Part shown: in pieces, positions 1-8,293 of the stretch
How positions within the stretch are numbered: the stretch's first letter is position 1
Layout of the letters: each line of letters begins with the position of its first letter
Origin: Acanthamoeba lenticulata
Lineage: Eukaryota > Discosea > Longamoebia > Acanthamoebidae
Assembly: GCA_002179805.1 (NCBI GenBank)
Contig: NAVB01001470.1
Location: forward strand, 1 to 25,587
Length of the DNA stretch: 25,587 nt
Reading direction: 5' to 3'
Translations under genes and position numbers: made by a program
The notes under the pieces: model-generated
What the model saw: only the letters and a program-made list of their open reading frames with translations
Told to the model about the DNA's origin: nothing
The model's database searches: none

Positions 1-969
1 CACTTTGACGGCAACTACGCGCCGGGCGCGTCGGTCGAGGGCCTCGTCGTGGTCGAGCGCAACAAGCGGCAGCTGGAGAAGTGGGTCACCCTCGTGCCGC
101 CCTCGCTGCTCCGGGGCAACGCGCGCAACTACTTTGCCAGCATCGCCACGACCGTGCCCGTCCTGCACGTCCGCCTCAACAACTTCCCCGACGGCGGCAT
201 CGCGCGCCTCCAGCTCTTTGGCGCACGCGCTCCGGCCGGCGTCCGCGTGGCCGACATGTCCAACGCCGAGTGGACGCGCCTCGTCGCCCACGAGTGGATC
301 GGCAAGCTGCAGCCCACGACCGGCTTCCCGGCCCACTTCCAGCCGCCCGAGAACTCGGCGCTCGACGTGGCGCCGCCGGCGCCCGTCACAGAGAAGCAGC
401 TGCGCGAGGCCCTGCCCTCGTCGTTCACGTGGGGCCGCGGCGACGGCCTTGTCGACGTCGTGAGCGTGGACGCGCCCGGCGGCGGCGGTCGCGTGGTGGC
501 CAGCAGCAGCGCGCACTACAGCGTGCCGAGCAACATGCTCAAGACCCCGCGCGCGCTCAACATGGGCGACGGCTGGGAGACGGCCCGCATGCGCGGCCAG
601 CCGCCCCATGGCGTGCTCCACCTCGAGGGCCCGGTGCTGAGCGACTACAACTGGACCCTCTTCCGCCTGAGCCAGCCCTGCGTGCTCAGTCAGGTCGGGA
701 TCGACACGCTCCACTTCAAGCACAACCACCCAATCGCCTTCTCGCTCGAGGCCTGCTACGCGCCGGACCTCAACAAGGACAACTATCATACGCGCGGCAT
801 CAAGTGGGTCAATGTGGTGAAGCCCAAGCCGCTGGAGGCGCACAAGGAGCACGCCTTCGAGTCCGAGTTTGACGGCCGTGTTACGCATGTTCTCCTCAAG
901 ATCTACCCCTGCGGCGGCATCTCGCGTCTGCGCCTCTTTGGCAAGCCCTCCCACTCCTCCGCTCTGTAA
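1..969 (+). CDS. Allantoicase, C-terminal part (5' end outside window)
   Basis: Allantoicase hydrolyses allantoate to ureidoglycolate and urea in purine degradation. The frame is open from base 1 with no start, so the gene enters from the left; 322 residues are visible, ending in TAA at 967-969. The family has two related beta-sandwich repeats. Here the end of the first repeat (HFDGNYAPGASVEG, then NNFPDGGIARLQLFG) and the full second repeat (MGDGWETARMRG, then VGIDTLHFKHNHP, closing with IYPCGGISRLRLFG) are visible. Both repeats end in the family's PxGGIxRLxxFG signature. No intron is needed in this part, unlike most genes in the window. The visible length fits most of a protein of about 350-400 residues. 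The function rests on family similarity read by eye. Confidence 0.9.
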   Translation, partial: HFDGNYAPGASVEGLVVVERNKRQLEKWVTLVPPSLLRGNARNYFASIATTVPVLHVRLNNFPDGGIARLQLFGARAPAGVRVADMSNAEWTRLVAHEWIGKLQPTTGFPAHFQPPENSALDVAPPAPVTEKQLREALPSSFTWGRGDGLVDVVSVDAPGGGGRVVASSSAHYSVPSNMLKTPRALNMGDGWETARMRGQPPHGVLHLEGPVLSDYNWTLFRLSQPCVLSQVGIDTLHFKHNHPIAFSLEACYAPDLNKDNYHTRGIKWVNVVKPKPLEAHKEHAFESEFDGRVTHVLLKIYPCGGISRLRLFGKPSHSSAL

Positions 970-985
970 AAAGAGAGCCAACAGA

Positions 986-1046
986 AAGATGCTCAAAAAG
1001 ATATTCTGTTGCTAACAAGTAAGACGCTCAAAAAATATTCCGCTGC
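986..1046. repeat. Imperfect direct repeat beside tRNA-Glu
   Basis: Two adjacent copies of about 26 nt, starting AAGAYGCTCAAAAA and ending in TATTCYGYTGC, lie at about 987-1012 and 1021-1046. The second copy contains the T-run terminator and the first bases of the 3' end of the tRNA-Glu gene (read on the minus strand). The first copy looks like a partial duplication of that terminator and tRNA end. About 22 of 26 positions match by eye. Confidence 0.5.
1030..1035 (-). terminator. Pol III T-run terminator of tRNA-Glu
   Basis: A run of six T on the minus strand begins 3 nt past the tRNA-Glu discriminator base, the usual RNA polymerase III stop signal. Confidence 0.8.
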
Positions 1047-1109
1047 CGGGAATCGAACCCGGGGCGCATGGGTGAGAACCATAAATGTTACCGACTACAC
1101 CACAGCGGA
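1038..1109 (-). tRNA. tRNA-Glu (CTC)
   Basis: This is a nuclear tRNA with all four stems. The acceptor TCCGCTG pairs fully with CAGCGGA and the discriminator is A. The anticodon stem TATGG/CCATG holds loop TTCTCAC, giving anticodon CTC (Glu). The T arm is CCGGG-TTCGATT-CCCGG. There is no intron and CCA is not encoded. It is transcribed from the minus strand toward the allantoicase 3' end. Confidence 0.95.
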
Positions 1110-1338
1110 TTTGGTGATAAAAAGTGCAGAAGGCCAATTATTATTATTTTTGTACACAATTTAATCTAAAAAAATATACCAAAGCTGTATTTTTCCCCTA
1201 AAATAAAAAAATGGATTTAAAAAATCAAATATTATTATTTGTTTATTTGTTTTATATATGATTGTTTTTGATTATTGCTTAGAGCTAAATTAACAAGTTG
1301 ATTACAAATCCTTCATCAAAACAAGCGACATTCAACGG

Positions 1339-1409
1339 GGCGCTGTAGTTAAGTGGTAAAATTCCTGCTTCGGGTGCAGGAGGCCCCGGTTCGATTCCGG
1401 GCAGCGCCC
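1339..1409 (+). tRNA. tRNA-Pro (CGG)
   Basis: The acceptor GGCGCTG pairs with CAGCGCC and the discriminator is C. The anticodon stem CCTGC/GCAGG holds loop TTCGGGT, giving anticodon CGG (Pro). The T loop is TTCGATT. No intron is present. A T6 terminator follows within 10 nt. The 230-bp spacer between this gene and tRNA-Glu is strongly AT-rich compared with the coding DNA around it. Confidence 0.95.
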
Positions 1410-1413
1410 TAGC

Positions 1414-1419
1414 TTTTTT
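1414..1419 (+). terminator. Pol III T-run terminator of tRNA-Pro
   Basis: A T6 run starts 5 nt after the tRNA-Pro discriminator. Confidence 0.8.
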
Positions 1420-1533
1420 GCTTTTGTATCCATTGCCGCGACATAACACGTAACTCAACCCTCAACTTGTCTACTTGGGGCTGCTTCATTTGTCCCTTCT
1501 TCTCGCAAACGCAAAACGTAAGTTAAAACAGTG

Positions 1534-1606
1534 TGAGGACGACGTGACTTGAACACGCAGCCTTCTGATCTGGAGTCAGACGCTCTACCAGTTGAGCTAC
1601 CCCCTA
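1534..1606 (-). tRNA. tRNA-Trp (CCA), acceptor stem poorly paired
   Basis: The anticodon stem TCTGA/TCAGA with loop CTCCAGA gives CCA (Trp). The D stem GCTC/GAGC, variable loop and T arm (GCGTG-TTCAAGT-CACGT) agree closely with eukaryotic tRNA-Trp. The acceptor stem does not fit: 5' TAGGGGG faces 3' CGTCCTC, leaving a T-C mismatch at pair 1, a G-G mismatch at pair 6 and a G-T wobble at pair 5. The discriminator is A. A T4 run at 1525-1528 could end transcription. It may be a functional gene with an odd stem, a product repaired after transcription, or a pseudogene. Confidence 0.8.
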
Positions 1607-1899
1607 CAATCATTGGTGCGAGTGAATGCCGCATTTTTAAGCGACCCAAATAGACGTTAGAGCTTTCCAGGCAATGTGCTGCAGAAGCCGACGGACTGGG
1701 GCGACATCGACCGCGTTGGCTGAAGCTTCCGTCTGCGCAAACAGGTTGTGGCCGAGAGGGCGCAGGCCAGCAGTTGCTTGGTAAGCTTACTAAGCTCTGG
1801 CATCGTCTGTGCTCGCCCGCGCCCGACCCATGGAATGATCGAACAGCCACGAAAGCAATAATGTATTTTAAAATGCCAAACGACTAGACCAGCAACGAG

Positions 1900-1981
1900 G
1901 GGCGGATGGCCGAGCGGTCTAAGGCGACAGTTTAAGGCACTGTTATCTTCGGATGCGTGGGTTCAAATCCCACTCCGCTCA
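1900..1981 (+). tRNA. tRNA-Leu (AAG)
   Basis: This is a class II tRNA of 82 nt with a long variable arm. The acceptor GGGCGGA pairs with TCCGCTC (one G-T wobble) and the discriminator is A. The anticodon stem ACAGT/ACTGT holds loop TTAAGGC, giving anticodon AAG, which reads CTN codons after A34 modification. The T arm is GTGGG-TTCAAAT-CCCAC. No intron is present. Confidence 0.95.
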
Positions 1982-1986
1982 CTTGC

Positions 1987-1991
1987 TTTTT
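1987..1991 (+). terminator. Pol III T-run terminator of tRNA-Leu
   Basis: A T5 run starts 6 nt after the tRNA-Leu discriminator. Confidence 0.75.
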
Positions 1992-2120
1992 GTACTCATT
2001 GGTTTAGACAAGTTTATCCAGGAAGGGTACCACGTGCCAAACGCGGGTCCTTGAAGTCTTTGTTTCCAGTAGCGGCAACGCGCCAATAAACAAACTCAAA
2101 GACAGGGTACTCTTAAAATT

Positions 2121-2137
2121 AAAAAAAAGCAACAAAA
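2121..2137 (-). terminator. Pol III terminator of tRNA-Arg, with backup T8
   Basis: On the minus strand a T4 run (2134-2137) is followed by a T8 run (2121-2128) downstream of tRNA-Arg. The second would serve as a backup stop. Confidence 0.7.
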
Positions 2138-2142
2138 GGCTT

Positions 2143-2214
2143 CACGCCCGGTGGGACTTGAACCCACAGTCTTCCGCTCCGGAGGCGGACGCCTTACCAT
2201 TAGGCCACGAGCGT
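2143..2214 (-). tRNA. tRNA-Arg (CCG)
   Basis: The acceptor ACGCTCG pairs with CGGGCGT (one T-G wobble) and the discriminator is G. The anticodon stem TCCGC/GCGGA holds loop CTCCGGA, giving anticodon CCG (Arg). The T arm is GTGGG-TTCAAGT-CCCAC. There is no intron. It is the last of five tRNAs in the cluster and is followed by 241 bp without a recognised feature before the 3' end of the TM9SF gene. Confidence 0.95.
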
Positions 2215-2455
2215 TGGTTAATTATTGAGAAGCACCCCTCCCATTGCTAAGCGCCTTTTTGCAATCGAGGCCGACCTGCTTGTAGGCATCCTCACTTATG
2301 CCCTTGGTGGTTGCTGTAATCCCTATTTATGATAACAAAAAGGTTTGCTGCTTCCCTCGTGAGTGCGAAAGGGGTTGCGGCGTCGACTCCCCGCACCGCA
2401 ACACGACACACTCAATAAACACCACAACGGACGACATCTACTTTCGCCGGAGGTC

Positions 2456-4890
2456 CTAGTCCACCTTGATCGAGTAGATCTGTCTCACAAAGTAGTAGCA
2501 CGCGAAGAAGCCAATCGTGCCTGCACGCAGAGAGGGGGGGGGGGTAAAAGAGCACTCACCGTTAGGAAAAAGCGGTACTAACAGAATGCACACGAGGTGA
2601 GGGAGAGGCACGATACCGGTGAGGAGGAAAAACTCGAGCGCCATAATGGCCGTGTAGCCCATGTAGAGCATGGCCGACACGAACTTGGTGATCTGAAGAC
2701 GCGAGAAGAAGTAGAAGACCGAGTACAGGAACACGTAGAGAGCCGACGCGCCCGACGTGAGGAAGGCCCTCCACCACCAACGGTAATCCTGTCGTTCGTC
2801 GCGCGCAAGGGTCAGCCAATGGGCCTCCGCGGAGCGGGAGTGACGGGAAGGGGGGGGGGGACCTCAGAGCAAAGCTGGAAGTAGCACATGACGATGGTGA
2901 TCTCGGCGCAGGTGAGGATCAGGATGACAAAGACGATGAAGAGGAAGCCGAAGAGGTAGTAGAACTTGTGGAGCCAAATGGAGGACAGGATGAAGAACAG
3001 CTCGATGAAGATGGCGCCGAAGGGGAGGATGCCGCCCATGAGGATGGAGACGACGGGCTTCATGTACCAGACCTGCTCGGGGATCTGACGGGGGATCTGG
3101 TTGACGCGGACGGGCGGCTCGTCGACGGGCTTCTTCCAGCCAAAGTAGGCGCCGAGGAAGGCCAGCGGGACAGAGACGCAGAGCCACAGGCCGAGGACCT
3201 CGAGGAGAGTGAGGAAGGGAACAGCACCGTAGGTCTTCTGGCCCATGATGATGGCGTTGAGGAGGAAGAAGATGCTGAACACGATCGACGGGTAGAGGAG
3301 CGCCGTGGCGAGGGTGTTGCGGGTGAGGTTCTTGCCCTTGAACATCTTGTAGATGCGGGCCGAGTAATAGCCCGAGCAGATGCCCATGACCACGAGCAGC
3401 ACCACCATGGCGGTCATCAGCGCGCCGCGGTTGGCCGGCGACAGGAAGCCGAGCACGGCAAAGATCATCGTCACGACTGTCATGGCAAACACCTGCACGC
3501 CGTTGCCGACGGACACGGCCAGCAGCATCGGGTGCGACGGCGCACGGAAGACGTCGCCGTGGACGAGCTTCCAGCCAGTCTCCTCACGGGCCTCCTCGGC
3601 GTTCTCGGCCATCTCGCGGTAGCGACGGACGTCGGCGTGGAGGGTGCGCATCATGATCATGGCCACCATGCCCGTAAGGAAGAGCACAATCATGAGCGAG
3701 TTGATGATCGAGAACCAGTGGATCTGATCGTCCGTCATCAGCAGGTACGAGTCCCAGCGAGACGCCCATCGGTGCGTCGACGACTCCCATTTGACCGAGT
3801 AGGTGAACACCACCTTCTGGCCTTCCTTGTCCTTTTCCAGGAACAGCGGAGGCGTAGAGGTCTGCAGCACAACAACAAAAAAATACACTCAGAGGGTCAG
3901 CCTCAGCGTCGTGAATGAGACGAGAAAGAAAGAGAGAACTGGTTGAGTCGGTACCGTGGGCGGGCAGGTTCCAGTGGGGACGCCATCCGAGCCGTCGGTG
4001 TTGTGAGCCACGCTGTGGGCGCGCACCTCGAAGCCGACGACGCGGATACCATTGTAATCCGAGGGCTCCTCGTGGTAGAGGATCGTGAGTTCCACATGAT
4101 TGTTCAAGATGGTGGCAGGCTTGCCCTGAGAGAAATCATGATTCAAGAGATGAACACCGGAAAAAAGAACGCATGTGAGATTGTGTGCAAAGTCGCTTCA
4201 AAACACCGGTAGATACAGGAGAGACGAGGTACCGAAGCCAGAACGGTCTCACCAACGGGGAAGCCAGCCTCATACGAGTACTGCGTGATGCCGTTAAGGT
4301 CAGTCATAATCTTCTTGGTGGCAGCAGGGAGACCATCCACAATCCTGCATTGGAAAAAAGGATCCAAGGTGAGTTTCCGGTAAAACAGATTGCTGGGTAC
4401 GTGCGGAGCCATACCAGTGAACGCGGTACTCCTGCTCGATCGCCTCGATGAAAGCATTGGCTTCCTCCTTGGTCAAAGTCTTGACGTCGCACACCTTGGC
4501 GCACGAAACGTCCTCCCTGGCGTGTAACTAGGATAAAGAATAAAGGAAAGGGAAGGATGAGAAGGGAGACAGAAAGATCCTCTGTACCAAGAGATGGGAT
4601 ACGAGAGAATTGCATCATACAAGATAGGGAGAGTTCTCAATGCGATCACCGAGAAGAAGCTCGCCCAAGTTTTCTCGGTCATCTTCGATGACTTCAGGCG
4701 CGCAGAAAGGGAGGTTGTAGTAGCGCATGGGAAGCTGAGTGTGGACTGAGGTGAGCTGGTTGACCGAGAGGGCGACGGGCTCGCCCTTGGTGTATTCGGT
4801 GGGGGCAACGCCCGGAAGATAGAACGCATGGGCGTAGCAGGCCAGGGCCAGCACGACCAACAAGGCTCGTAGCAGAAGGACTCGAGCCAT
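2456..4890 (-). CDS. Transmembrane 9 superfamily (EMP70/Phg1-type) protein
   Basis: Proposed CDS: complement(join(2456..2520, 2617..2788, 2863..3861, 3955..4125, 4233..4344, 4415..4527, 4621..4890)), 633 residues, the usual TM9SF length. TM9SF proteins are Golgi/endosomal nine-helix membrane proteins; amoeba members act in adhesion and phagocytosis. Visible features are an N-terminal signal peptide ([17 protein letters not shown]), the family motif YYNLPFC near residue 60, a luminal domain to about residue 270, FTYSVKW and RWDSYL before the first helix, and nine hydrophobic segments over the last 360 residues. The last three residues, KVD, match the KxD/E COPI-type Golgi retention signal. The start was chosen at the Met just before the signal peptide; an in-frame upstream Met at 4974 would bury it. 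All exon phases agree. Two introns carry C11 tracts on the coding strand, one directly behind the splice donor. Confidence 0.9.
2534..2544. repeat. G11 homopolymer in a TM9SF intron
   Basis: Eleven G on the plus strand read as C11 on the coding strand, a few bases before the acceptor of the last TM9SF intron, where it can serve as the polypyrimidine tract. Confidence 0.8.
2850..2860. repeat. G11 homopolymer at a TM9SF splice donor
   Basis: On the coding strand the donor reads GAG|GT followed at once by eleven C, so the homopolymer occupies donor positions +3 onward. The join is fixed by family alignment (LCSE then DYRWWW). Confidence 0.75.
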
Positions 4891-5086
4891 CAGCACTGTT
4901 TTCACGACAAGAACTATTGATGAATCTGGGCTCCTCCGATGGATGTACGACGAATCGTCCACTGCCTGGGCCACAGCAACGTGTCACCCTCTCGCTACCG
5001 GATTTTTCTCCCTTCCAAGCTGGCGGAGTTGCACACTTTAATTTGACACCAAACATCACAAGATTATCTGGGCTAATGTAACAAAA

Positions 5087-5181
5087 CCGGCTGTGGCGCA
5101 ATTGGTAGCGCGGTAGACTGTAGTCTGTGATTACCCTCGGTAGTTATCTATCGGTTCCTGGTTCGAGTCCGGGCAGCCGGA
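5087..5181 (+). tRNA. tRNA-Tyr (GTA) with 22-nt intron
   Basis: The acceptor CCGGCTG pairs fully with CAGCCGG and the discriminator is A. The anticodon GTA lies at 5120-5122. An intron of 22 nt (5124-5145) sits one base 3' of the anticodon, the canonical place for nuclear pre-tRNA introns, which are removed by tRNA splicing endonuclease. After removal the anticodon stem GTAGA/TCTAT closes and the tRNA is 73 nt. The T loop is TTCGAGT. It sits between the divergent 5' end of the TM9SF gene and the 3' end of the Asp-box gene. Confidence 0.95.
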
Positions 5182-5184
5182 ATG

Positions 5185-5190
5185 TTTTTT
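5185..5190 (+). terminator. Pol III T-run terminator of tRNA-Tyr
   Basis: A T6 run begins 4 nt after the tRNA-Tyr discriminator. It lies only 25 nt from the stop codon of the convergent Asp-box gene. Confidence 0.8.
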
Positions 5191-5214
5191 CTATGTTAAC
5201 GAAACTGGACAGGG

Positions 5215-6618
5215 TTACAGTTGCGAGTCGATGGAGGTGTAGGCCATGCGTGGCGCGTAGAAACGCTTGTAGAGGAAGAAAGCCAGGACGCCCAGGATCA
5301 GGAGGCTGCCACCAAGACCGAAAATGACGCCGAGAGCAACACCCACGGCATTATCGTCGGAGCTTGGCTTTCTTGGCTTGGGTGACGGTGAGGGGGACCG
5401 CAACGGGTGTACTGGGCTTGCCACGACGGCGGTGAAGGTAGCTCCTTGCTCAAGAAGAGGGTCCTGGGGGGAAGACATCGTCCAGTTGACGCCGTTGTTG
5501 GTGGAAACCGCCAGGTAGGTGTGCCCCACCGCCATGAGCGAGTTCCATGTCCGTGAATAGGCAAGCCCGGCCCAGTAAGCGCCAGAAGAAGAGTTGCCCT
5601 GTGGTTGGAGAACTCTTGTCCACGTCCGCGCCTCTGTATCGGAACGGAAGATCTCGCCACCGTCGGTAGCAAGCACGTAGACGCCTTCGCCGAGGCTTAC
5701 GAAGCCCATGATTTGAGCCGTGGAGGGGCTGAATGCAGGCAGGCTTTCAAACATGGTCCAGTTGCTGCCCGTGTCGTTGGAAAACATGGCGAAAGCCGCA
5801 CTGGTTGCGCTGTTCATGCCAAAAGCCCACGCCTTGTGAGTGACGGGCATGGCCACCTTCGTAAAGTACTGCATCTCTGATCGGAACGATGACTTCCAAG
5901 AAGCGCCACCGTCTTGTGTTCGGAATAGCTGTCCACCCAAGCCTGTTGCCCCAGCAAGCGCGAGTTAGACTGGCCTTCCACAACGGTAGTGAGCGAGGTT
6001 CATACAGGCGATGCCATTAACCTCGTTCGCGAAGGCGATGGAGCCCGGTTGAGGGGCAACCGCGTCATCGCTCATGATCTGCATAGTCCAGTTGGCGCCA
6101 GCATCCCGGGAACGGAAGAAGGCAACTTTGGTGCCATAGGCCATGCCAACGCCTGACACCACCTTCACAAAGGTTAACGTTGCTGCAGTTGATTATTAAA
6201 CTGAGATGGGTACCTTAGATTGGGACAAAAACACAATGTCATTTAGCATGAAGCTAGCGTTCCACGAATGAATGGTTTCAAATTCGAGCGTGGCGTTACG
6301 GGCTTTCGCAAGGGCCACATCGTTCCATGCGGCCACCAGGAAGCCTCCAACCAGAGAATCTCCCGCAGCACCAGCCACAGGCTTTGAAAAAGGAAGAGGC
6401 AACACTTGCTGAGGCTTAAAGCTCTGTAGAGCGGAGCGGTTCGTGAACGCCCAGACTCCGGAGGAGGATGTGAGCACGGTAAATCCACTTGGGGCGAAGA
6501 CAGCTCCCGATGGATTCGCTGCGTTGGCGCTGTGGAAGCTAACGCTGACTGAGATTAAGATCACCACTAACAACAAAGAGAATTGCCTCATCTTCGCCAA
6601 GGGACGCGTCTTCACCAA
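5215..6618 (-). CDS. Type I membrane protein with Asp-box (BNR) repeats
   Basis: Proposed CDS: complement(join(5215..5942, 6006..6162, 6214..6618)), 429 residues. The N-terminus has a signal peptide (hydrophobic stretch about residues 11-33); Met1 or the in-frame Met10 could be the start. The ectodomain carries several Asp-box motifs (SRDAGANW, TQDGGASW, SNDTGSNW, STNNGVNW), which are blade signatures of beta-propellers in sialidases, sortilin/VPS10 and plant photosystem factors. Many N-glycosylation sequons (NRS, NAT, NAS, NWT, NDT) agree with a lumenal or outer location. One membrane helix lies near the C-terminus, followed by a short basic tail with YTSI, a YxxPhi sorting motif. No sialidase catalytic residues were identified, so a receptor or adhesion role is inference. 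The first intron uses an AAG acceptor; the second uses a GTATGA donor chosen because it joins NGIAC to LGGQLF in frame. Confidence 0.75.
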
Positions 6619-6748
6619 ACAAGAACAAAGAACAGTTGCGGCCTAAGTCGACAAAATAACATGCATAAAATAAAATCTAGGAAAAATTAGAAAGTCGGGG
6701 TAAATCGACTCGATTGCAACTTAGGCAAGAAGAAAGGGCAGGGGGGAA

Positions 6749-7819
6749 ATGGGAAGCGCTTTCGGCAAACTGTTTTCCAAGTTGGGCAAGAAGCCCGTCC
6801 GTTTGCTTATGCTGGGTATCTGTCTTCCAGTAAATGGCTTTTCAATTTTGCTTTCCATTTCTAATGATTTATACGGCAAAGGTCTGGATGCGGCGGGTAA
6901 GACGACCGTACTTTACAAGCTTAAGCTTGGCGAGTTTGTACAAACAATACCAACCATTGGTACGCTTTTTCCAATTTAGCGCTATTGTGACTTGCCCGGC
7001 TTATGCATCGGCTTCAGGTTTCAATGTGGAGACGGTCAAGTACAAAAATCTGCGATTCGATTGCTGGGACGCCGGCGGTCAGGCCAAGGTCCGCTTATTC
7101 ATGTCCTTTCTTTGCGCGTGCCTGCTTGATTCGCCCTTTGCTTGGCTGCAGCGTTGTACACCAACTCATTGAACCGAGCACCTTCCTCTTTGTACACACA
7201 CATACGCAGTTCCGACGGCTGTGGCACCATTACTGCCAAAACTCGCAGGTGCTCCTCTCTTTGGGCCTCCCCCTCCCCTCTTTGGGCCTCTGGTGGCTGA
7301 AACGGAACGTCGACGACGGCACAGGGCGTGATTTTCGTGATTGATAGTACCGACCATGACCGACTGCCGGAGGCACGGGACGAGCTGCACCGAATAATGA
7401 AGGAGGATTCCCTCGAGAACACACTCGTGCTCGTATTGGCGAACAAGCAAGGTGCATACCACATGTTCCAGGCGCACAATCACATGCACGTGCGCGCGAG
7501 GAGATGTTCACGACGGCGGTGGCGGGCTGGTGGCGCAACTCGTCGTATGGTGTGTGTGTCCAGACATGCCCAAGGCCCTGTCCAAAGAGGAGATTGCCGA
7601 GGCGCTGGAGCTGACGTCCCTCAACAAGAAGTGGCACATCGAGCCCACCTGTGCTACCACGGGTGAAGGTCGGGCGACGCCCCCACTTGCCGCCGCGCGC
7701 GTTGCTCGGGGCAGGCCTGGATGCCGTATGTTGAGATGTGCGTTCGTGTTGTGGCGACAGGTCTGTATGACGCGCTCGACTGGCTGGTGGCTGGCATCCA
7801 GGGCGGCTCCTCCAAATAA
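6749..7819 (+). CDS. ARF-family small GTPase, divergent
   Basis: Proposed CDS: join(6749..6815, 6882..6959, 7018..7088, 7210..7248, 7325..7451, 7564..7668, 7761..7819), 181 residues, the exact usual ARF length. ARFs recruit coats and lipid-modifying enzymes to Golgi membranes when bound to GTP. Visible are Gly2 for myristoylation in an amphipathic N-terminus (MGSAFGKLF), P-loop GLDAAGKT, switch I TIPTIGFNVETV, WDxGGQ, NKQD, and TCATTGEG, a CAT-type G5 motif. All seven exon phases agree. The switch II and interswitch segment is unusual: [21 protein letters not shown] where ARF1 has WDVGGQDKIRPLW. The catalytic Gln is kept. The gene is divergent from the Asp-box gene, with only 130 bp between the two starts, including an AT-rich TATA-like stretch near 6662. 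Confidence 0.93.
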
Positions 7820-8293
7820 CAGACAACGAACGGACTCGCGCGCGCGAACCATCGAACCGTTTCATCAACGCCCGAGCAAACAATCAACTTGTGAAATACT
7901 TGTGTGTTTTTGACCCCCAATGTCTCCCTCCTCCCGCCTTCTGTTCCTGACTGCGCTACCAGTCTCTTGCATTTATTTATTCCTCCCACGTCCATGTTCT
8001 GTTACTACAAAATAATAAGATTTTATTCTGGTCCAATCCCACAAGCACACCAGAACGTCCCGGCGGGTCGTCCAAAAGGCGACAGCGAGGACGAAGGCTC
8101 GGTGCTTGGTCGTTGGGTTACTTCGAAATCTGATGGTGATCATTTACGTCTTGCTCGGTCCCACCACGGAGCCAGCTCATGTGCTGGGTCCTGGTGGGAC
8201 CAACAGGAACATGAACCCATGACGCTGCCACCGGCTTTTTGTACGATTTTTGGACTTGATTAAACGTTAACATTTTTTTTCTTCCAATTTTTG
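7820..8293. other. Convergent intergenic region, no gene recognised
   Basis: This 474-nt region lies between the 3' ends of the ARF gene (plus) and the lipase-domain gene (minus). It should hold both 3' UTRs and has an AT-rich part around 7970-8040. It also contains a strong hairpin at 8157-8201, listed separately. No credible coding exon was found on either strand. Confidence 0.6.
8157..8201. other. Strong two-part hairpin
   Basis: A perfect 10-bp stem GGTCCCACCA/TGGTGGGACC encloses a second stem CCAGC/GCTGG with loop TCATGT. It lies in the intergenic space between two convergent genes and is not explained by either. It could be a 3' UTR structure, a small structured RNA, or the remnant of an inverted-repeat element. 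Confidence 0.55.

Noticed and set aside
1455..1850. Minus-strand reading frame of 131 codons
   Set aside because: It spans the tRNA-Trp gene, and its C-terminal part is translation of tRNA sequence. No family match.
1038..2214. The tRNA cluster as an inserted mitochondrial fragment
   Set aside because: The tRNAs have eukaryotic nuclear features (class II Leu with AAG anticodon, Pol III T-run stops), lie on both strands, and have no mitochondrial protein or rRNA sequence around them.
2968..3918. Long plus-strand reading frame opposite the TM9SF gene
   Set aside because: It is very rich in Asp, Glu and His and matches no family. It is the antisense shadow of hydrophobic TM9SF coding sequence.
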